Shown here piece by piece: positions 35,321-44,496 of a stretch of 64,000 nt of DNA. A model generated the notes under the pieces. It saw nothing but the letters and a program-made list of their open reading frames with translations. It was not told where the DNA came from and ran no database searches. Each line of letters starts with the position of its first letter. Within the stretch, counting starts at the first letter, position 1. Made by a program: the position numbers and the translations under genes. The DNA comes from Spirochaetia bacterium 38H-sp (GTDB taxonomy: Bacteria; Spirochaetota; Spirochaetia; Winmispirales; Winmispiraceae), in the NCBI GenBank assembly GCA_039023545.1, contig JBCHKQ010000002.1, positions 248,001-312,000 of the forward strand, given 5' to 3'.

Positions 35321-36234
35321 TCTTTTCTCAACCTCTCAACAATATCACCAAAGAACACGCCCCGTTTCAAAAAACTCATGTGAACTTCCTCAAGTATAGA
35401 AGGCAGCTCTTTTGACCATACATGGCCTATTGCAACAGCATACCCCCTTTCTTCTGCAATTCTTGCGGCATGTTCTAGAGCTTCCATTATATACTCTCTA
35501 TCCTGCTTGTTATCAAGAAAGACATCACGCTTTAGAGAAGGAATTCCCATATTACGAGCAATATCGTAGGCAACACTGTCCGGCGTAGTCCTGCTGTCAA
35601 CAAAATAAAGGTTATGCTGCAATAATATACTCAAAACCTGCTGCATGATTATAGGATCTCTTGTTATTTTTGAGCCCATGTGGTTGTTGACTCCCGATAA
35701 AAAAGGAATACCGGCTATAGCCTCCTCAGTAAGCTTTGCAACTTCCATCGCATCCATATCCGCAAGTATTGCCCCAGGTCCGGGATTGCTACCATTATCA
35801 GACTCCATAGGAAGATGGAGAAAAACCCTTTTACCAGCCTTTTTTACAAGACCTGCAATCTCCCTACTATATCTGAGATGAGGCAAAATAGAAACTGTAA
35901 GAGGAAAAGATAAATCCAAAAAAGGTTTAACTTCTTCAACAGAATACCCTGCATCATCCAGAATAAGATAGATATAGTTTTTTTTTGCCAAAGGCAAGGG
36001 AGACACAACAGGAGGCACAATAGGAGAAGGTGTTATCTCAGGATGAGGACTGTACAATGAAGAAGGCTCGGGAGACGCTAATACAACAGGCTGAGTCGCA
36101 GGACGGAGCATATACACAAGTGCTACTAGCAGCAAAAATATAATAATAGAAAAAAATACTAGCAGCCTGTTGAGCCTTTTTATCTTTTGTCGAGGAGTGA
36201 GTCTTTTTTTTCCGCTTGATTTTCTTTTACCCAC
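35317..36234 (-). CDS. Divergent polysaccharide deacetylase family protein
   Basis: A 305-residue protein of the YibQ/DUF610 deacetylase-like group. A basic N-terminus and one membrane helix at about 27-48 (LLVFFSIIIFLLLVALVYML) anchor it. A proline-rich linker follows, then the domain: YIYLILDDAGYSVEEV near 100, HLPMES near 160, NNHMGSKI near 200, FVDSRTTPDS and AIGHVWSK near 275. The DD and H motifs of the family are in place, so a hydrolase of cell-wall or exopolysaccharide is plausible. The start is GTG at 36234 without a ribosome site. A -35/-10-like pair ends 6 bp upstream. It overlaps tsaD by 4 bp. Confidence 0.75.
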   Translation of the reverse strand: MGKRKSSGKKRLTPRQKIKRLNRLLVFFSIIIFLLLVALVYMLRPATQPVVLASPEPSSLYSPHPEITPSPIVPPVVSPLPLAKKNYIYLILDDAGYSVEEVKPFLDLSFPLTVSILPHLRYSREIAGLVKKAGKRVFLHLPMESDNGSNPGPGAILADMDAMEVAKLTEEAIAGIPFLSGVNNHMGSKITRDPIIMQQVLSILLQHNLYFVDSRTTPDSVAYDIARNMGIPSLKRDVFLDNKQDREYIMEALEHAARIAEERGYAVAIGHVWSKELPSILEEVHMSFLKRGVFFGDIVERLRKE

Positions 36235-36240
36235 AATTTT

Positions 36241-36268
36241 TTATTACATATTTTTGGACTTCCTACAA
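36241..36268 (-). promoter_or_regulatory. Possible leaderless promoter of the deacetylase gene
   Basis: TTGTAG at 36263-36268 and TAATAA at 36241-36246, 16 bp apart, then 6 bp to the GTG at 36234. The hexamers are poor. It is listed because its -10-to-start distance equals that of the other leaderless candidates. Confidence 0.3.
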
Positions 36269-36411
36269 GAGCAAATGGACATCATGGTCTACTCTCCTGG
36301 ATATCCAGATAAAACCTATACATAACGTAAGCCCTGTACCAGCATGGCAAAACAGAAACCGCACTATTTCCCAAAGAAGAGAAAGCCCATCCAATATAAT
36401 TTATTTAATAC

Positions 36412-36446
36412 CCCTACATACCCTGAGTAAGTCAGGGTGTGTAGGG
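36412..36446 (-). terminator. Terminator of the ABC transporter operon
   Basis: A 15-bp stem, CCCTACATACCCTGA against TCAGGGTGTGTAGGG, with one T-G mismatch and a 5-base loop. It lies 19 bp after the stop of the ATPase gene. Only an A/T mixture, not a pure T run, follows on the minus strand, so the strength is uncertain. Confidence 0.65.
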
Positions 36447-36465
36447 TAAAGAAGCATATGAGGCA

Positions 36466-37938
36466 TTACCTAAAAGCCACATGAGATATTATATCAGGGA
36501 AATCAAAACTGGTTTCTACAAAATATCTCAAATCAAAGTCTTCATGGGTCACAACAATTATAATCGTTTCATTTTGAGTAATATATTCGCCTATGACTTT
36601 CATAACCATCATTCTTGTTGCAAAATCTATATGCGCAAAAGGTTCATCAAGAAGCAGAACTTCTGGTTTTGAAGCCAATGCCCTGGCTATATCAATACGT
36701 TTCATCTCTCCAGAAGAAAGCGAATAAGGATATGCATCATAATGCAGGGGTTTTAACCCCACTTTTTCCATATAAAACAACATGGATTCTTCGTTTAAAT
36801 GATCAGAACCCGCCATAGCTTCAGAAATTTGCTTAATAGATTCTCTAATCTTTAGATCAGGGAAAAAAGCATATCTAGAATCCTGTTGAACGACTGCCAT
36901 ACGTTTACGAAATGCAAGAAAGTTTTTAGGATCCCAACCATATTCATCAGGTTTAAGAGATATTAAATCTTGCTCATCCAGTAATATGGCTCCCTTTGTA
37001 CCACCAATCAACCTTAAGATTCCCTTTATCATACTTGATTTTCCACATCCAGAAGGGCCTGTTATTCCATATATAGTGGATTTATTAAAAGAAACATTCA
37101 GATTTTTATATGCAACAAACTCTCTCTCACCAAAAATTCCTCTCTTAAAATAGGTCTGTGATACTTTTGATAAAAGTAGACCTGACGCTTTTGCACCAGA
37201 AAGGGTGATTTTTTCAAAGCCCTCTGTTTCCGGAAGTTTTTCCAGTTTTTTTAGTTTTGAATCTTCCAAAGCATATGCCTTATCTACATTTAAAAGATGT
37301 ATAAAATCCAAATCATGACTTGCTATCAGAACTGTATTATTTTTATCAGACAATATTTCGTTATTAAGGAATTCTGCAAAAAGAGTTCTGAGGTTTCTAT
37401 CCAGATTTACTGTTGGTTCATCCAACAGAAAAAGATTACCAATCCTGGAAAGCAATATCATAAGAGTAATACGCTGGAGTTCTCCTCCAGAAACCTCATC
37501 AGGGTATAATCTGGAAAAGGCATCAAAATCAAGATTAAAATATTTCTTTAACCTGCTTACTATTATATCTCTGGATTCCGGAGCCAGGAGATTACAGTTA
37601 TGTTCTAAAGTTAAAGCAGGATTCATAACCTGAGCACTTTCTGCAGGAACAAAGATAACTCCTCTGCTCATAATTTCTGACCATGTATCTGCATCAGTCT
37701 TTTTACCATCAATATATGCAGGCAAATCATGTATATGCATAGTGCCATCAAGCCTAAAAATTGACAGAGGAATAAAACCTGCTATTGTTCTAAGAAGTAC
37801 CGATTTTCCTACTCCGGTCTTGCCAACTATTACATTAGAAGAACCGACTTCCGGCTCAAAACACACAGAATCAAGGATTTTTCTATCTTTCAATATAATT
37901 GTAAAATCCTTTAACACAACAGGACGGTTGGTAAACAC
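36466..37938 (-). CDS. ABC transporter ATP-binding protein with two nucleotide-binding domains
   Basis: A 490-residue fusion of two ABC ATPases, equivalent to an OppD-OppF pair. Domain 1 (about 1-230): Walker A IVGKTGVGKSVLL, signature VSGGELQRITLM, Walker B LFLLDEPTVNLD. Domain 2 (about 255-490): Walker A ITGPSGCGKSSMI, signature LSSGEMKRIDIARAL, Walker B VLLLDEPFAHIDF. The start is GTG sharing a base with the TAG of the permease gene, with GGAGG 7 bp before. It is the last gene of the importer operon, whose two permeases and family 5 binding protein lie just upstream. The substrate cannot be read. Confidence 0.88.
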   Translation of the reverse strand: MFTNRPVVLKDFTIILKDRKILDSVCFEPEVGSSNVIVGKTGVGKSVLLRTIAGFIPLSIFRLDGTMHIHDLPAYIDGKKTDADTWSEIMSRGVIFVPAESAQVMNPALTLEHNCNLLAPESRDIIVSRLKKYFNLDFDAFSRLYPDEVSGGELQRITLMILLSRIGNLFLLDEPTVNLDRNLRTLFAEFLNNEILSDKNNTVLIASHDLDFIHLLNVDKAYALEDSKLKKLEKLPETEGFEKITLSGAKASGLLLSKVSQTYFKRGIFGEREFVAYKNLNVSFNKSTIYGITGPSGCGKSSMIKGILRLIGGTKGAILLDEQDLISLKPDEYGWDPKNFLAFRKRMAVVQQDSRYAFFPDLKIRESIKQISEAMAGSDHLNEESMLFYMEKVGLKPLHYDAYPYSLSSGEMKRIDIARALASKPEVLLLDEPFAHIDFATRMMVMKVIGEYITQNETIIIVVTHEDFDLRYFVETSFDFPDIISHVAFR

Positions 37939-38726
37939 TACATAACCTCCTTTTTCTGATTGAGGACCAACAAGAAAGCTATGCTAACCGATGTTAACAT
38001 CAAAGAAGGAATCCAAAACAATACAGGATTTCCCCACGCAAATAAGGCATCCCTATTAGCAGCTATAAGAGCTCCCGGACTATGATGAGCAGGAGTACCG
38101 TAACTACCAAAACCTAATTGAATAACAAAACCAAATGAACAATCAAGTACCAATGTCTTTAGAAGAATACCTGCTGCCATGTGGCGTATTGTCATAAGCA
38201 TAGTATTGGTTTTAATCAAAACCGTTAAAATATGTGCTTTTGTGAAGCCATAAGAACGAAATGACAAACTATATTTCCTATGATATAGATCTCCCAAGGG
38301 TATAGCAATCTCACGTACAGCTTCTGGCAAAACGATAATTGTTGCTGCAAAAACAAAAACTCCCAGAGATGTCAAAGAAGATATATCAGCTGATTGTTGT
38401 GCTAAATAACCTGCCACAGGAGCATAGCAAAACAAAGCTATCAAAATGGATGGAATAGACTCTATCGCTTTAAAGAAACTGGATAAAGCTCTACCCAATG
38501 AATTATTTAGAACACTTAAAAAACCCAAGAAAATTGCTATGATAGAAGAAACAAGCAAAGTAGCTCCAAGTGTAAGAGTCAACTGTCTAAAAGAATCAAA
38601 CAATAAAATTTTATATTTTTCTGGCAAAGGGAAAAACATGATATCTGTAGGAAACCACGATAAAATCAAAGGACTTAAAAAAATAAAACAAAAAACCCAT
38701 ATCAATTTATTATATAGCTTTTTCAT
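37938..38726 (-). CDS. ABC transporter permease (oligopeptide/nickel type), second subunit
   Basis: A 262-residue inner-membrane protein with about six hydrophobic helices. The cytoplasmic loop AVREIAIPLGDLYHRKYSLSFRSYGFTKAHIL, split here as YHRKYSLSFRSYGFTKAHIL, corresponds to the DppC-like EAA coupling loop. The charged N-terminus KKLYNKLIWVFCF fits a membrane start. The ATG has a GAGGTGG site and overlaps the preceding permease by 17 bp. With the other permease it should form the translocation channel. Substrate unknown. Confidence 0.8.
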   Translation of the reverse strand: MKKLYNKLIWVFCFIFLSPLILSWFPTDIMFFPLPEKYKILLFDSFRQLTLTLGATLLVSSIIAIFLGFLSVLNNSLGRALSSFFKAIESIPSILIALFCYAPVAGYLAQQSADISSLTSLGVFVFAATIIVLPEAVREIAIPLGDLYHRKYSLSFRSYGFTKAHILTVLIKTNTMLMTIRHMAAGILLKTLVLDCSFGFVIQLGFGSYGTPAHHSPGALIAANRDALFAWGNPVLFWIPSLMLTSVSIAFLLVLNQKKEVM

Positions 38727-39594
38727 ACCACCTCGGATAAATAAGGAATAATACTGTTTTTACAATAAAAACAACAACGGCATTAACGCATAACAGAAAA
38801 AACACAGATGCTACAAGCAAATCTGTTTTTGATCCCAGCAATGCATCCAAAAGGGTGGTGCCTAAGCCAGGAAATGAAAATATAATTTCTGCAATAGTCA
38901 CAGCACCTATGATAGCAGGCACCTTGCCGGCCAAATAAGGTAGAAAACTTGGCAAACTTGAGGAGAACAAATATCCTGACATAGTTCTAGGCATGGGAAA
39001 AAATTTACCTAAAGGCGCTCCTATTGTAGTAAAAACCTCAGAATATGTAGTATTAGCATGCCTTTCCATATCATGTCTTAAGAAAGTTATAACATCCCAT
39101 TCCAAACCGCCTAAAAAGACAATAACGATAGCAATTATAGGCAAGGGTATTTCATTTCCTGAAGAATTGCTTAATACCCACAAACCAACAAACAGGGGCG
39201 TAGCAGCCAAAAAGCTAACTACACCCATGAAAATATTAGCAAACTTAGTATATATGTATTGTCCATGACGCACTGCCAAATATTTTGCAGTATTTATAAA
39301 AGAAGCGCCAAACATGGCTGTAAAAGTCAGGACAAACAAAGCAATCAATGCCAGAGGTAATGTGATAACTGCACCTGCGGCTATGATTTTTCCGGTAGTA
39401 AATCCAGGAGCTGCAGTAGATAAATCTTTAGCTCCTGTCAACATCAACCAAATAGAAGTAATAACCTCTATATAACTGTCAGAAGAAGCACCAATTGACA
39501 ACAAGTACAATATTGTAAGTCCTATAGTCCCGGCTATGGTAAAGACTATGCCATGGATAATAAATTCTCGCACTATAAAGCGGAAAAATCTCAT
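38710..39594 (-). CDS. ABC transporter permease (oligopeptide/nickel type), first subunit
   Basis: A 294-residue DppB/OppB-like permease. An N-terminal helix (about 12-30) and further helices near 70-100, 120-150 and 220-290 are visible. The coupling region reads FLRHDMERHANTTYSEVFTTIGAPLGKFF, in part SEVFTTIGAPLGKFF. Near residue 225 an AEIIFSFPGLGTTLLDALLG segment matches the DppB signature (E.iFs.PGlG.ll..A). A strong TTAGGAG site precedes the ATG. It follows the binding protein by 9 bp and overlaps the second permease. Confidence 0.84.
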   Translation of the reverse strand: MRFFRFIVREFIIHGIVFTIAGTIGLTILYLLSIGASSDSYIEVITSIWLMLTGAKDLSTAAPGFTTGKIIAAGAVITLPLALIALFVLTFTAMFGASFINTAKYLAVRHGQYIYTKFANIFMGVVSFLAATPLFVGLWVLSNSSGNEIPLPIIAIVIVFLGGLEWDVITFLRHDMERHANTTYSEVFTTIGAPLGKFFPMPRTMSGYLFSSSLPSFLPYLAGKVPAIIGAVTIAEIIFSFPGLGTTLLDALLGSKTDLLVASVFFLLCVNAVVVFIVKTVLFLIYPRWYEKAI

Positions 39595-39603
39595 TTTTTA
39601 CTC

Positions 39604-41193
39604 CTAAAAAGACCATTCTTCTACAGATAGAAAAGGATTATCAGTGGCAATATTTACATCCTTTAAGCCCTTTGTGTATACGTCTTTTTGAATTTTAAAT
39701 AGAAAGATCGAAGGACTTAATTCTGCCATTTTTTTATTGATTTCCAACGTGAGATCCAACCAATCAACAACCTTAACTGCTTTTTCCCATTTTTGAAAAA
39801 GAGCATCCAACTCTTTATCCGAAATACCTGTGACATTCAATTCACCATCGGAAGTAAAATATGAACCAAGACTGGAGTACAGATTATCAAAACCTTCGCT
39901 ATACGCCAAAGCCAAATCATAATTGTGATCAATAAATACCAAGCGATTAAAAACCTGATCTCCTGTTCGTTTTGGTTCGACTTCAAAACCTATTTGTCTT
40001 AACTGGTCAGAGATTGATGTTGCAACAGCCTCTCCAAAGTCACCAAGAGAATCAGGATACAAAAGGATAGCTGTTTTACCGCTTAGACCTGACACTTCTG
40101 CCATTTTTTTTGCTTTATCTAAATCCTCTGGCAAAAGGTCAGGCACAGGACTATTCATGTACTCCGGAATATTGGACATAAAAAGGTCGGCTGGGAAAAC
40201 ACTGGAACCTATAACAACACCGCTATCAGCATCTGTTACCCCTGGAACCAAGCTAGCCCTGTCAATTGCCTGAGCCATAGCTTTACGAGCCTCGGGATCT
40301 GTAAATTTCTTACAATTGATAAACACCTGGTAGAAAGCAAAGGGGAGATAAGAATTTATATCCACACCTCGTATCTTTTCTACTTTTACTCTATCCATTG
40401 GGGATGTTTCCAATATCATATTAATTCGACCTTTTTTTAATTCATTCATTCTAATCACAGGATCTAATACTTTTTTTAATATCAAAGTGCTAATAACAGG
40501 TACTCTACGGAAATAAGACTCATTAGAAGAGAATATGATCCACTTGCCAATCTCCCATTTTGTAAAACGATATGGTCCCGTTCCTATTGGTTCCACAGCA
40601 AAATTACGCTCATTTTCACCAGAACGCAAATTTGTACTCATCTTCTTATCATTGTAAACAGAAGGTATAATTTTAAAGGTTAGAATAGGATATACTCTAA
40701 AAGGAGGAATAGGATCATTGAATTCTATACTTATGGTACGATTATCCACTTTTTCTATTTTCTTTATAAATGAGGATAAATATGCTCTTTGAGGTGATTC
40801 GTTTGCAGGATCCATATAAGCATCAAAAGAAAAAACCACATCGTCAGCAGTAAGTTTTCTTCCATCGTGCCAAGAAATATCACGTAGAACAACAGTATAG
40901 ATTTTTTTTGTAAGGGGATCTTGTTCTATGCTTTCGGCCAGAGCAAATTCTGGATACAGTTTTTTAGAGAGATAATCCACCTCAAAATTAACAAGCCCAT
41001 CAAAAATCAATTCCGAAGCATTCATTCCAGAAATATTTTGAGGCAATATAGGATTAAGGGAATCAGGAAGCTCAGAAATAGCTATTGTTATACCTTTGGG
41101 TTGTGATTTCCATAAAATGAAAATTGTTGAAGCCCCTACTATTATAAAAAGTAAAATACTCAATAATATTATATTTCTCTTTCCTGTTTTCAT
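39604..41193 (-). CDS. Extracellular solute-binding protein, family 5
   Basis: A 529-residue SBP_bac_5 protein. The N-terminus has an uncleaved-looking membrane anchor (IILLSILLFIIVGASTIFIL) without a lipobox Cys, so it may be tethered in the inner membrane. The mature part has SELPDSLNPILPQN, WHDGRKLTADDVVFSFDA and MAQAIDRASLVPG, all typical of peptide/nickel binding proteins. It binds the solute and hands it to the adjacent permeases. An AGGTTAAG site precedes the ATG, whose last base abuts the stop of the lipoprotein gene. Confidence 0.86.
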   Translation of the reverse strand: MKTGKRNIILLSILLFIIVGASTIFILWKSQPKGITIAISELPDSLNPILPQNISGMNASELIFDGLVNFEVDYLSKKLYPEFALAESIEQDPLTKKIYTVVLRDISWHDGRKLTADDVVFSFDAYMDPANESPQRAYLSSFIKKIEKVDNRTISIEFNDPIPPFRVYPILTFKIIPSVYNDKKMSTNLRSGENERNFAVEPIGTGPYRFTKWEIGKWIIFSSNESYFRRVPVISTLILKKVLDPVIRMNELKKGRINMILETSPMDRVKVEKIRGVDINSYLPFAFYQVFINCKKFTDPEARKAMAQAIDRASLVPGVTDADSGVVIGSSVFPADLFMSNIPEYMNSPVPDLLPEDLDKAKKMAEVSGLSGKTAILLYPDSLGDFGEAVATSISDQLRQIGFEVEPKRTGDQVFNRLVFIDHNYDLALAYSEGFDNLYSSLGSYFTSDGELNVTGISDKELDALFQKWEKAVKVVDWLDLTLEINKKMAELSPSIFLFKIQKDVYTKGLKDVNIATDNPFLSVEEWSF

Positions 41194-42647
41194 TATCTTA
41201 ACCTCGCTATAAAGGAACTATATACAACAACTTCTCCGGAGTAATTTTCTGGCCCGGGAGTAACTTCAAAGAAATATTTATCAGTTGGTAGCAAAGCACC
41301 TGCATTAAGAACAGGCCAAGAGTTGCCAACTCTATATGCCCTATTAACCAAATCCGGTATTTTGTTCTTTTTTATAAGCTTTCCAGACTTAGTATTGACA
41401 GGAAAAACCCTCACAGAGCATCCAGAAGTCACTGTTATTACCAGGTCGTTCATTTCTCCTGGAGGAATAGCTACCATTCCCCACCAATAATCAGCTTTTT
41501 TTACTTTCTCTGCCGAAAACTTAGCAGGTCTACTTTTTTTGGAATCTTTACTGCTGGAAGGATCGGGATTAAACAAACCTATCATGACAGGCATAACCAC
41601 TTTACCCCTGCTGGCTATTTCTTCTGCTTTTTTAATTTCTTCTATGACTTTTGCAATTTTATCATTCAATTCATCTTTATAGCTTTGTAGCTCTACCATA
41701 AAATCTTCGTCCATTACATCCGGATATTTTTCGGAGAAAGCTTTAACCTCATCATAGATGCGGGATATTCCCTCTTTTACTGACTCATAGTGATCCAACA
41801 GCTCTTTTAGACTTAGATTACCAGGATTTTTTCCGGAAGGTACTCTGGCAAATTCTTTTCCTGCCAGTTCCTTATACATATAAGCTTGATTCCTGAGTTG
41901 TTTTTCACGTTCTATAAAAAGATTTTGTTGTCTTCTTTTTATTCTAAGACTTTCTGTCTTAACAAAAGAACTGTCACTTACTCCAAGTTTATTTGCTTCA
42001 TCAATGAGAATAGAATTAGTCTTGTCATACTTGGAAATTGCAATTTCAATCGATTTAATGCGATCATCAAAATCTTCTACTGCAATTGCTTTTTTTGCTA
42101 CAGTATCTACCGGAGCTACTCTATCCCATGAAGCTGTAACTACTTCTGATATTTTCTGCATTTCATCTATTTTGGGAGTAGTACCAAAAAGATCTTTTGT
42201 ATTCTGAACAACTTTCTTTGTGGTTCTTAGCTTGCCAAGCTGCATATACCTCTCTATGCTTATTTCAGCCACATGGAGAGCCAGAGTTTTATCTTGCTCA
42301 GGTATTTTCAGCTCAGATGGCAGATTATAAAGTAAAAGGTAAGCCTTATCATAAGATTCTAATATGCGATCAGAATCTTCAATAGTAGCTGCTTCTTGTA
42401 GCAGTTTGGAAGCTGTCTCATAATCAGACAGGTATTGCATGTACTTTGATTTAAGTTCAGGCTCTTCTATTTTATTCCAGAATCCCATAGCTGCAGCTGG
42501 TTCATTTTCATTCCAGGCCTTTATTCCTTTGGCAACAGCTATTTCATCTTTTGTCATACCAGCATATTCTCCAAAAGAGGTACAGCCACTCAAAAATAAA
42601 ATAAGACTTATGATTACCCATGTTTTAAGAAAACTATTAATTTTCAT
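41193..42647 (-). CDS. Helical lipoprotein of unknown function
   Basis: A 484-residue predicted lipoprotein: a signal peptide of about 21 residues ends in FLSGC. It is not recognised. Residues about 30-200 are helical and TPR-like (AIKAWNENEPAAAMGFWNKI), 200-350 are charged coiled-coil-like, and the C-terminal 110 residues are beta-rich (DLVITVTSGCSVRVFPVNTKSGK). An AGGTTACTG site lies before the ATG. It overlaps the FGE-like lipoprotein gene by 11 bp and is coupled to the binding protein gene. It is likely an accessory part of this transporter or of the cell envelope. Confidence 0.6.
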   Translation of the reverse strand: MKINSFLKTWVIISLILFLSGCTSFGEYAGMTKDEIAVAKGIKAWNENEPAAAMGFWNKIEEPELKSKYMQYLSDYETASKLLQEAATIEDSDRILESYDKAYLLLYNLPSELKIPEQDKTLALHVAEISIERYMQLGKLRTTKKVVQNTKDLFGTTPKIDEMQKISEVVTASWDRVAPVDTVAKKAIAVEDFDDRIKSIEIAISKYDKTNSILIDEANKLGVSDSSFVKTESLRIKRRQQNLFIEREKQLRNQAYMYKELAGKEFARVPSGKNPGNLSLKELLDHYESVKEGISRIYDEVKAFSEKYPDVMDEDFMVELQSYKDELNDKIAKVIEEIKKAEEIASRGKVVMPVMIGLFNPDPSSSKDSKKSRPAKFSAEKVKKADYWWGMVAIPPGEMNDLVITVTSGCSVRVFPVNTKSGKLIKKNKIPDLVNRAYRVGNSWPVLNAGALLPTDKYFFEVTPGPENYSGEVVVYSSFIARLR

Positions 42648-44232
42648 TTTCAGTAACCTCCCTTATAAGACGTATACCAACGTCTACGTAACCTTTGGAT
42701 TTTGTCAAACATCTTTTATTTGATATGCGTAGTTCTTGAGGACCATCCATCCATCCACCTCCTTTAACTATGTTTTTATTACCGGATGTGCTACAAGGAC
42801 TACTCGTCCACTGCCATACATTACCAGCCATATCGTATAGCCCTAAGGAATTAACACCATCAGGAAAACTGCCAACAGGAGATGTTCCAAAAAAATTATC
42901 CTCACCATCATAGTTAGCATACTGACCGTCAGCAGGTGATTCATTTCCCCATGGAAAGATTATATCCTGTCCTCCTCTGGCTGCTACTTCCCACTCCTCT
43001 TCTGTTGGCAATCTCTTTACTACTCCGAGTTTTTCAGACAGCCACTTAGAAAAAGCAACTGCCTCATCGTAGCTTACACCTATCACAGGTTGATCATATT
43101 GATTATAATCCGGGTTATCCCAATATTCTGGATAAGAATCAGAACCTATAGAATCTAAATACATAGCCCACAAAGAGTTTGTAACTAGGAATTTGTCCAT
43201 ATAGAAAGATTTAAGAGTCACAGTGCGAGAAGCCTCTTTTTGGGTAGCATAAACATCCCCCTCTACTGCCCCGATTTTATAATCACCTCCAGGAACAAAT
43301 ACTTCATTTTCAAAGAAGTATTTGTCAATGTTTTCAAAACACTGGTAGAAAAAAGATGTTTCTGTACTGAGTTCTAGTTTTTGTAGAAAGTCAGAACTGT
43401 AAGTATCATCAAAGAAACCAGTTCTTAGAGTTAATTTGACAGAACGATTATAAAATTGTGGATTATCAGGAAAATTAATAGTAAAATACCCGTCTTCAGA
43501 AGTTAGAAGCTTAATTGTAATGGGTTCTTCTCCTCTTACTGTCCATGTTGCCAGAATGGGGACTCTGCCTGTATCAGATTGTGTAATAAGTCTGCCGTTG
43601 AATCCTGTAGAAACTTCAACAAAACCGGGTATGGTTTCCATCTCAAACTTGAGAGTAGAAAATTCTTTTTCTGCAATATCTTCACAACTATCAAGTATTA
43701 ACCTTCCTCCACCTGCTTCTTCTGTCAATATATCAAATAGCATCTCTATATAAAGACGATTAACAATACTGGCTATTTCTTTAATCCTATCAGAAAAAGA
43801 GATGTCAGAAGATAATTTTATCTTTAACAGGTCTGGTATTATATCAGCTCTAGTACTTTCTATCCGTTTAAGCTGATACTCATTCCAATCTTTTTCTTTT
43901 ACTCTGCAGACAACAGTCCAGAGCCCATTGCTATTATCCATAGCAATAATTTTAAGGCTCGAAAGGTCTAAAGAATTGACCATATCATCTGTTATCATTA
44001 CTATCCCGCTAAGACCTGCCGCCTCACGTGTTTTACCAATAGCTAGCTTAATTAAATCCTTCTTTGCTTCTTTTGTAGCATTAGCTTGCGTGGTCCCCGA
44101 CCCCTTTCCATAGTAAAATCCTGGCTCATATTCGATTTCATCCGGAGTCGGTAAGGTACTGCACGAAACCACTAATAACAAGACGATGAGGAATAAAGAT
44201 ATTCCTCTACTAAGAAAATAAATTTTTCCCAT
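42637..44232 (-). CDS. Lipoprotein with LPP20-like and formylglycine-enzyme-like (SUMF) domains
   Basis: A 531-residue predicted lipoprotein. A start at 44232 (MGKIYFLSRG) follows GGGGG by 5 bp. The signal peptide ends in LLVVSC. Residues 30-150 resemble LPP20 lipoproteins (YYGKGSGTTQANATKEAKKD). From about 315 an FGE-sulfatase fold appears: FVPGGDYKIGAVEGD, KRLPTEEEWEVAARGG, FPWGNESPADG, GNVWQWTSS and VKGGGWMDG. The two cysteines used by true formylglycine-generating enzymes, expected near the GGSW region, are not there. A structural or ligand-binding role is thus more likely than sulfatase maturation. It is the first gene of the ABC operon. Confidence 0.75.
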   Translation of the reverse strand: MGKIYFLSRGISLFLIVLLLVVSCSTLPTPDEIEYEPGFYYGKGSGTTQANATKEAKKDLIKLAIGKTREAAGLSGIVMITDDMVNSLDLSSLKIIAMDNSNGLWTVVCRVKEKDWNEYQLKRIESTRADIIPDLLKIKLSSDISFSDRIKEIASIVNRLYIEMLFDILTEEAGGGRLILDSCEDIAEKEFSTLKFEMETIPGFVEVSTGFNGRLITQSDTGRVPILATWTVRGEEPITIKLLTSEDGYFTINFPDNPQFYNRSVKLTLRTGFFDDTYSSDFLQKLELSTETSFFYQCFENIDKYFFENEVFVPGGDYKIGAVEGDVYATQKEASRTVTLKSFYMDKFLVTNSLWAMYLDSIGSDSYPEYWDNPDYNQYDQPVIGVSYDEAVAFSKWLSEKLGVVKRLPTEEEWEVAARGGQDIIFPWGNESPADGQYANYDGEDNFFGTSPVGSFPDGVNSLGLYDMAGNVWQWTSSPCSTSGNKNIVKGGGWMDGPQELRISNKRCLTKSKGYVDVGIRLIREVTENEN

Positions 44233-44277
44233 AGTATCCCCCATAACCAAAAAGAGTAATTAGTAAAATGTCTCAAA

Positions 44278-44307
44278 AGTATAAATATAAAAGCAACATA
44301 TTGTCTA
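44278..44307 (-). promoter_or_regulatory. Predicted promoter of the ABC/FGE operon
   Basis: TAGACA at 44302-44307 and TATACT at 44278-44283 with an 18-bp spacer on the minus strand, about 45 bp upstream of the first gene's ATG. Confidence 0.5.
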
Positions 44308-44442
44308 GTATTTTTTTTTGTTCGCATTATTACAGTAAAAAAGGTATTTTTTTACTGCCCCATTATGACAAAACAGCAAAAAAAACGGGGAATCATGCCT
44401 GCAGTAAATATGTATGGAGAAGATTTTTCTAACCTGACATAT

Positions 44443-44489
44443 TGCCAAAGGCAGCGCTGGGATGCTGAGGCGTCACAGCGCGTTCGGTA
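44443..44489 (-). repeat. REP-like element, unit R6
   Basis: Inverted orientation: TGCC-AAA-GGCAG, then CGCTG..CAGCG stem, then CGTTCGGTA. It starts 7 bp after the stop of the NlpC-like gene at 44497, so it could act as its terminator. A TGCCTGCAG scrap at about 44396 may be the remains of a partner. Confidence 0.75.
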
Positions 44490-44496
44490 TTATGTT

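Noticed and set aside
42637..44232. True formylglycine-generating enzyme (sulfatase activator)
   Set aside because: The fold motifs are there, but the active-site cysteines are missing and no sulfatase gene is near.
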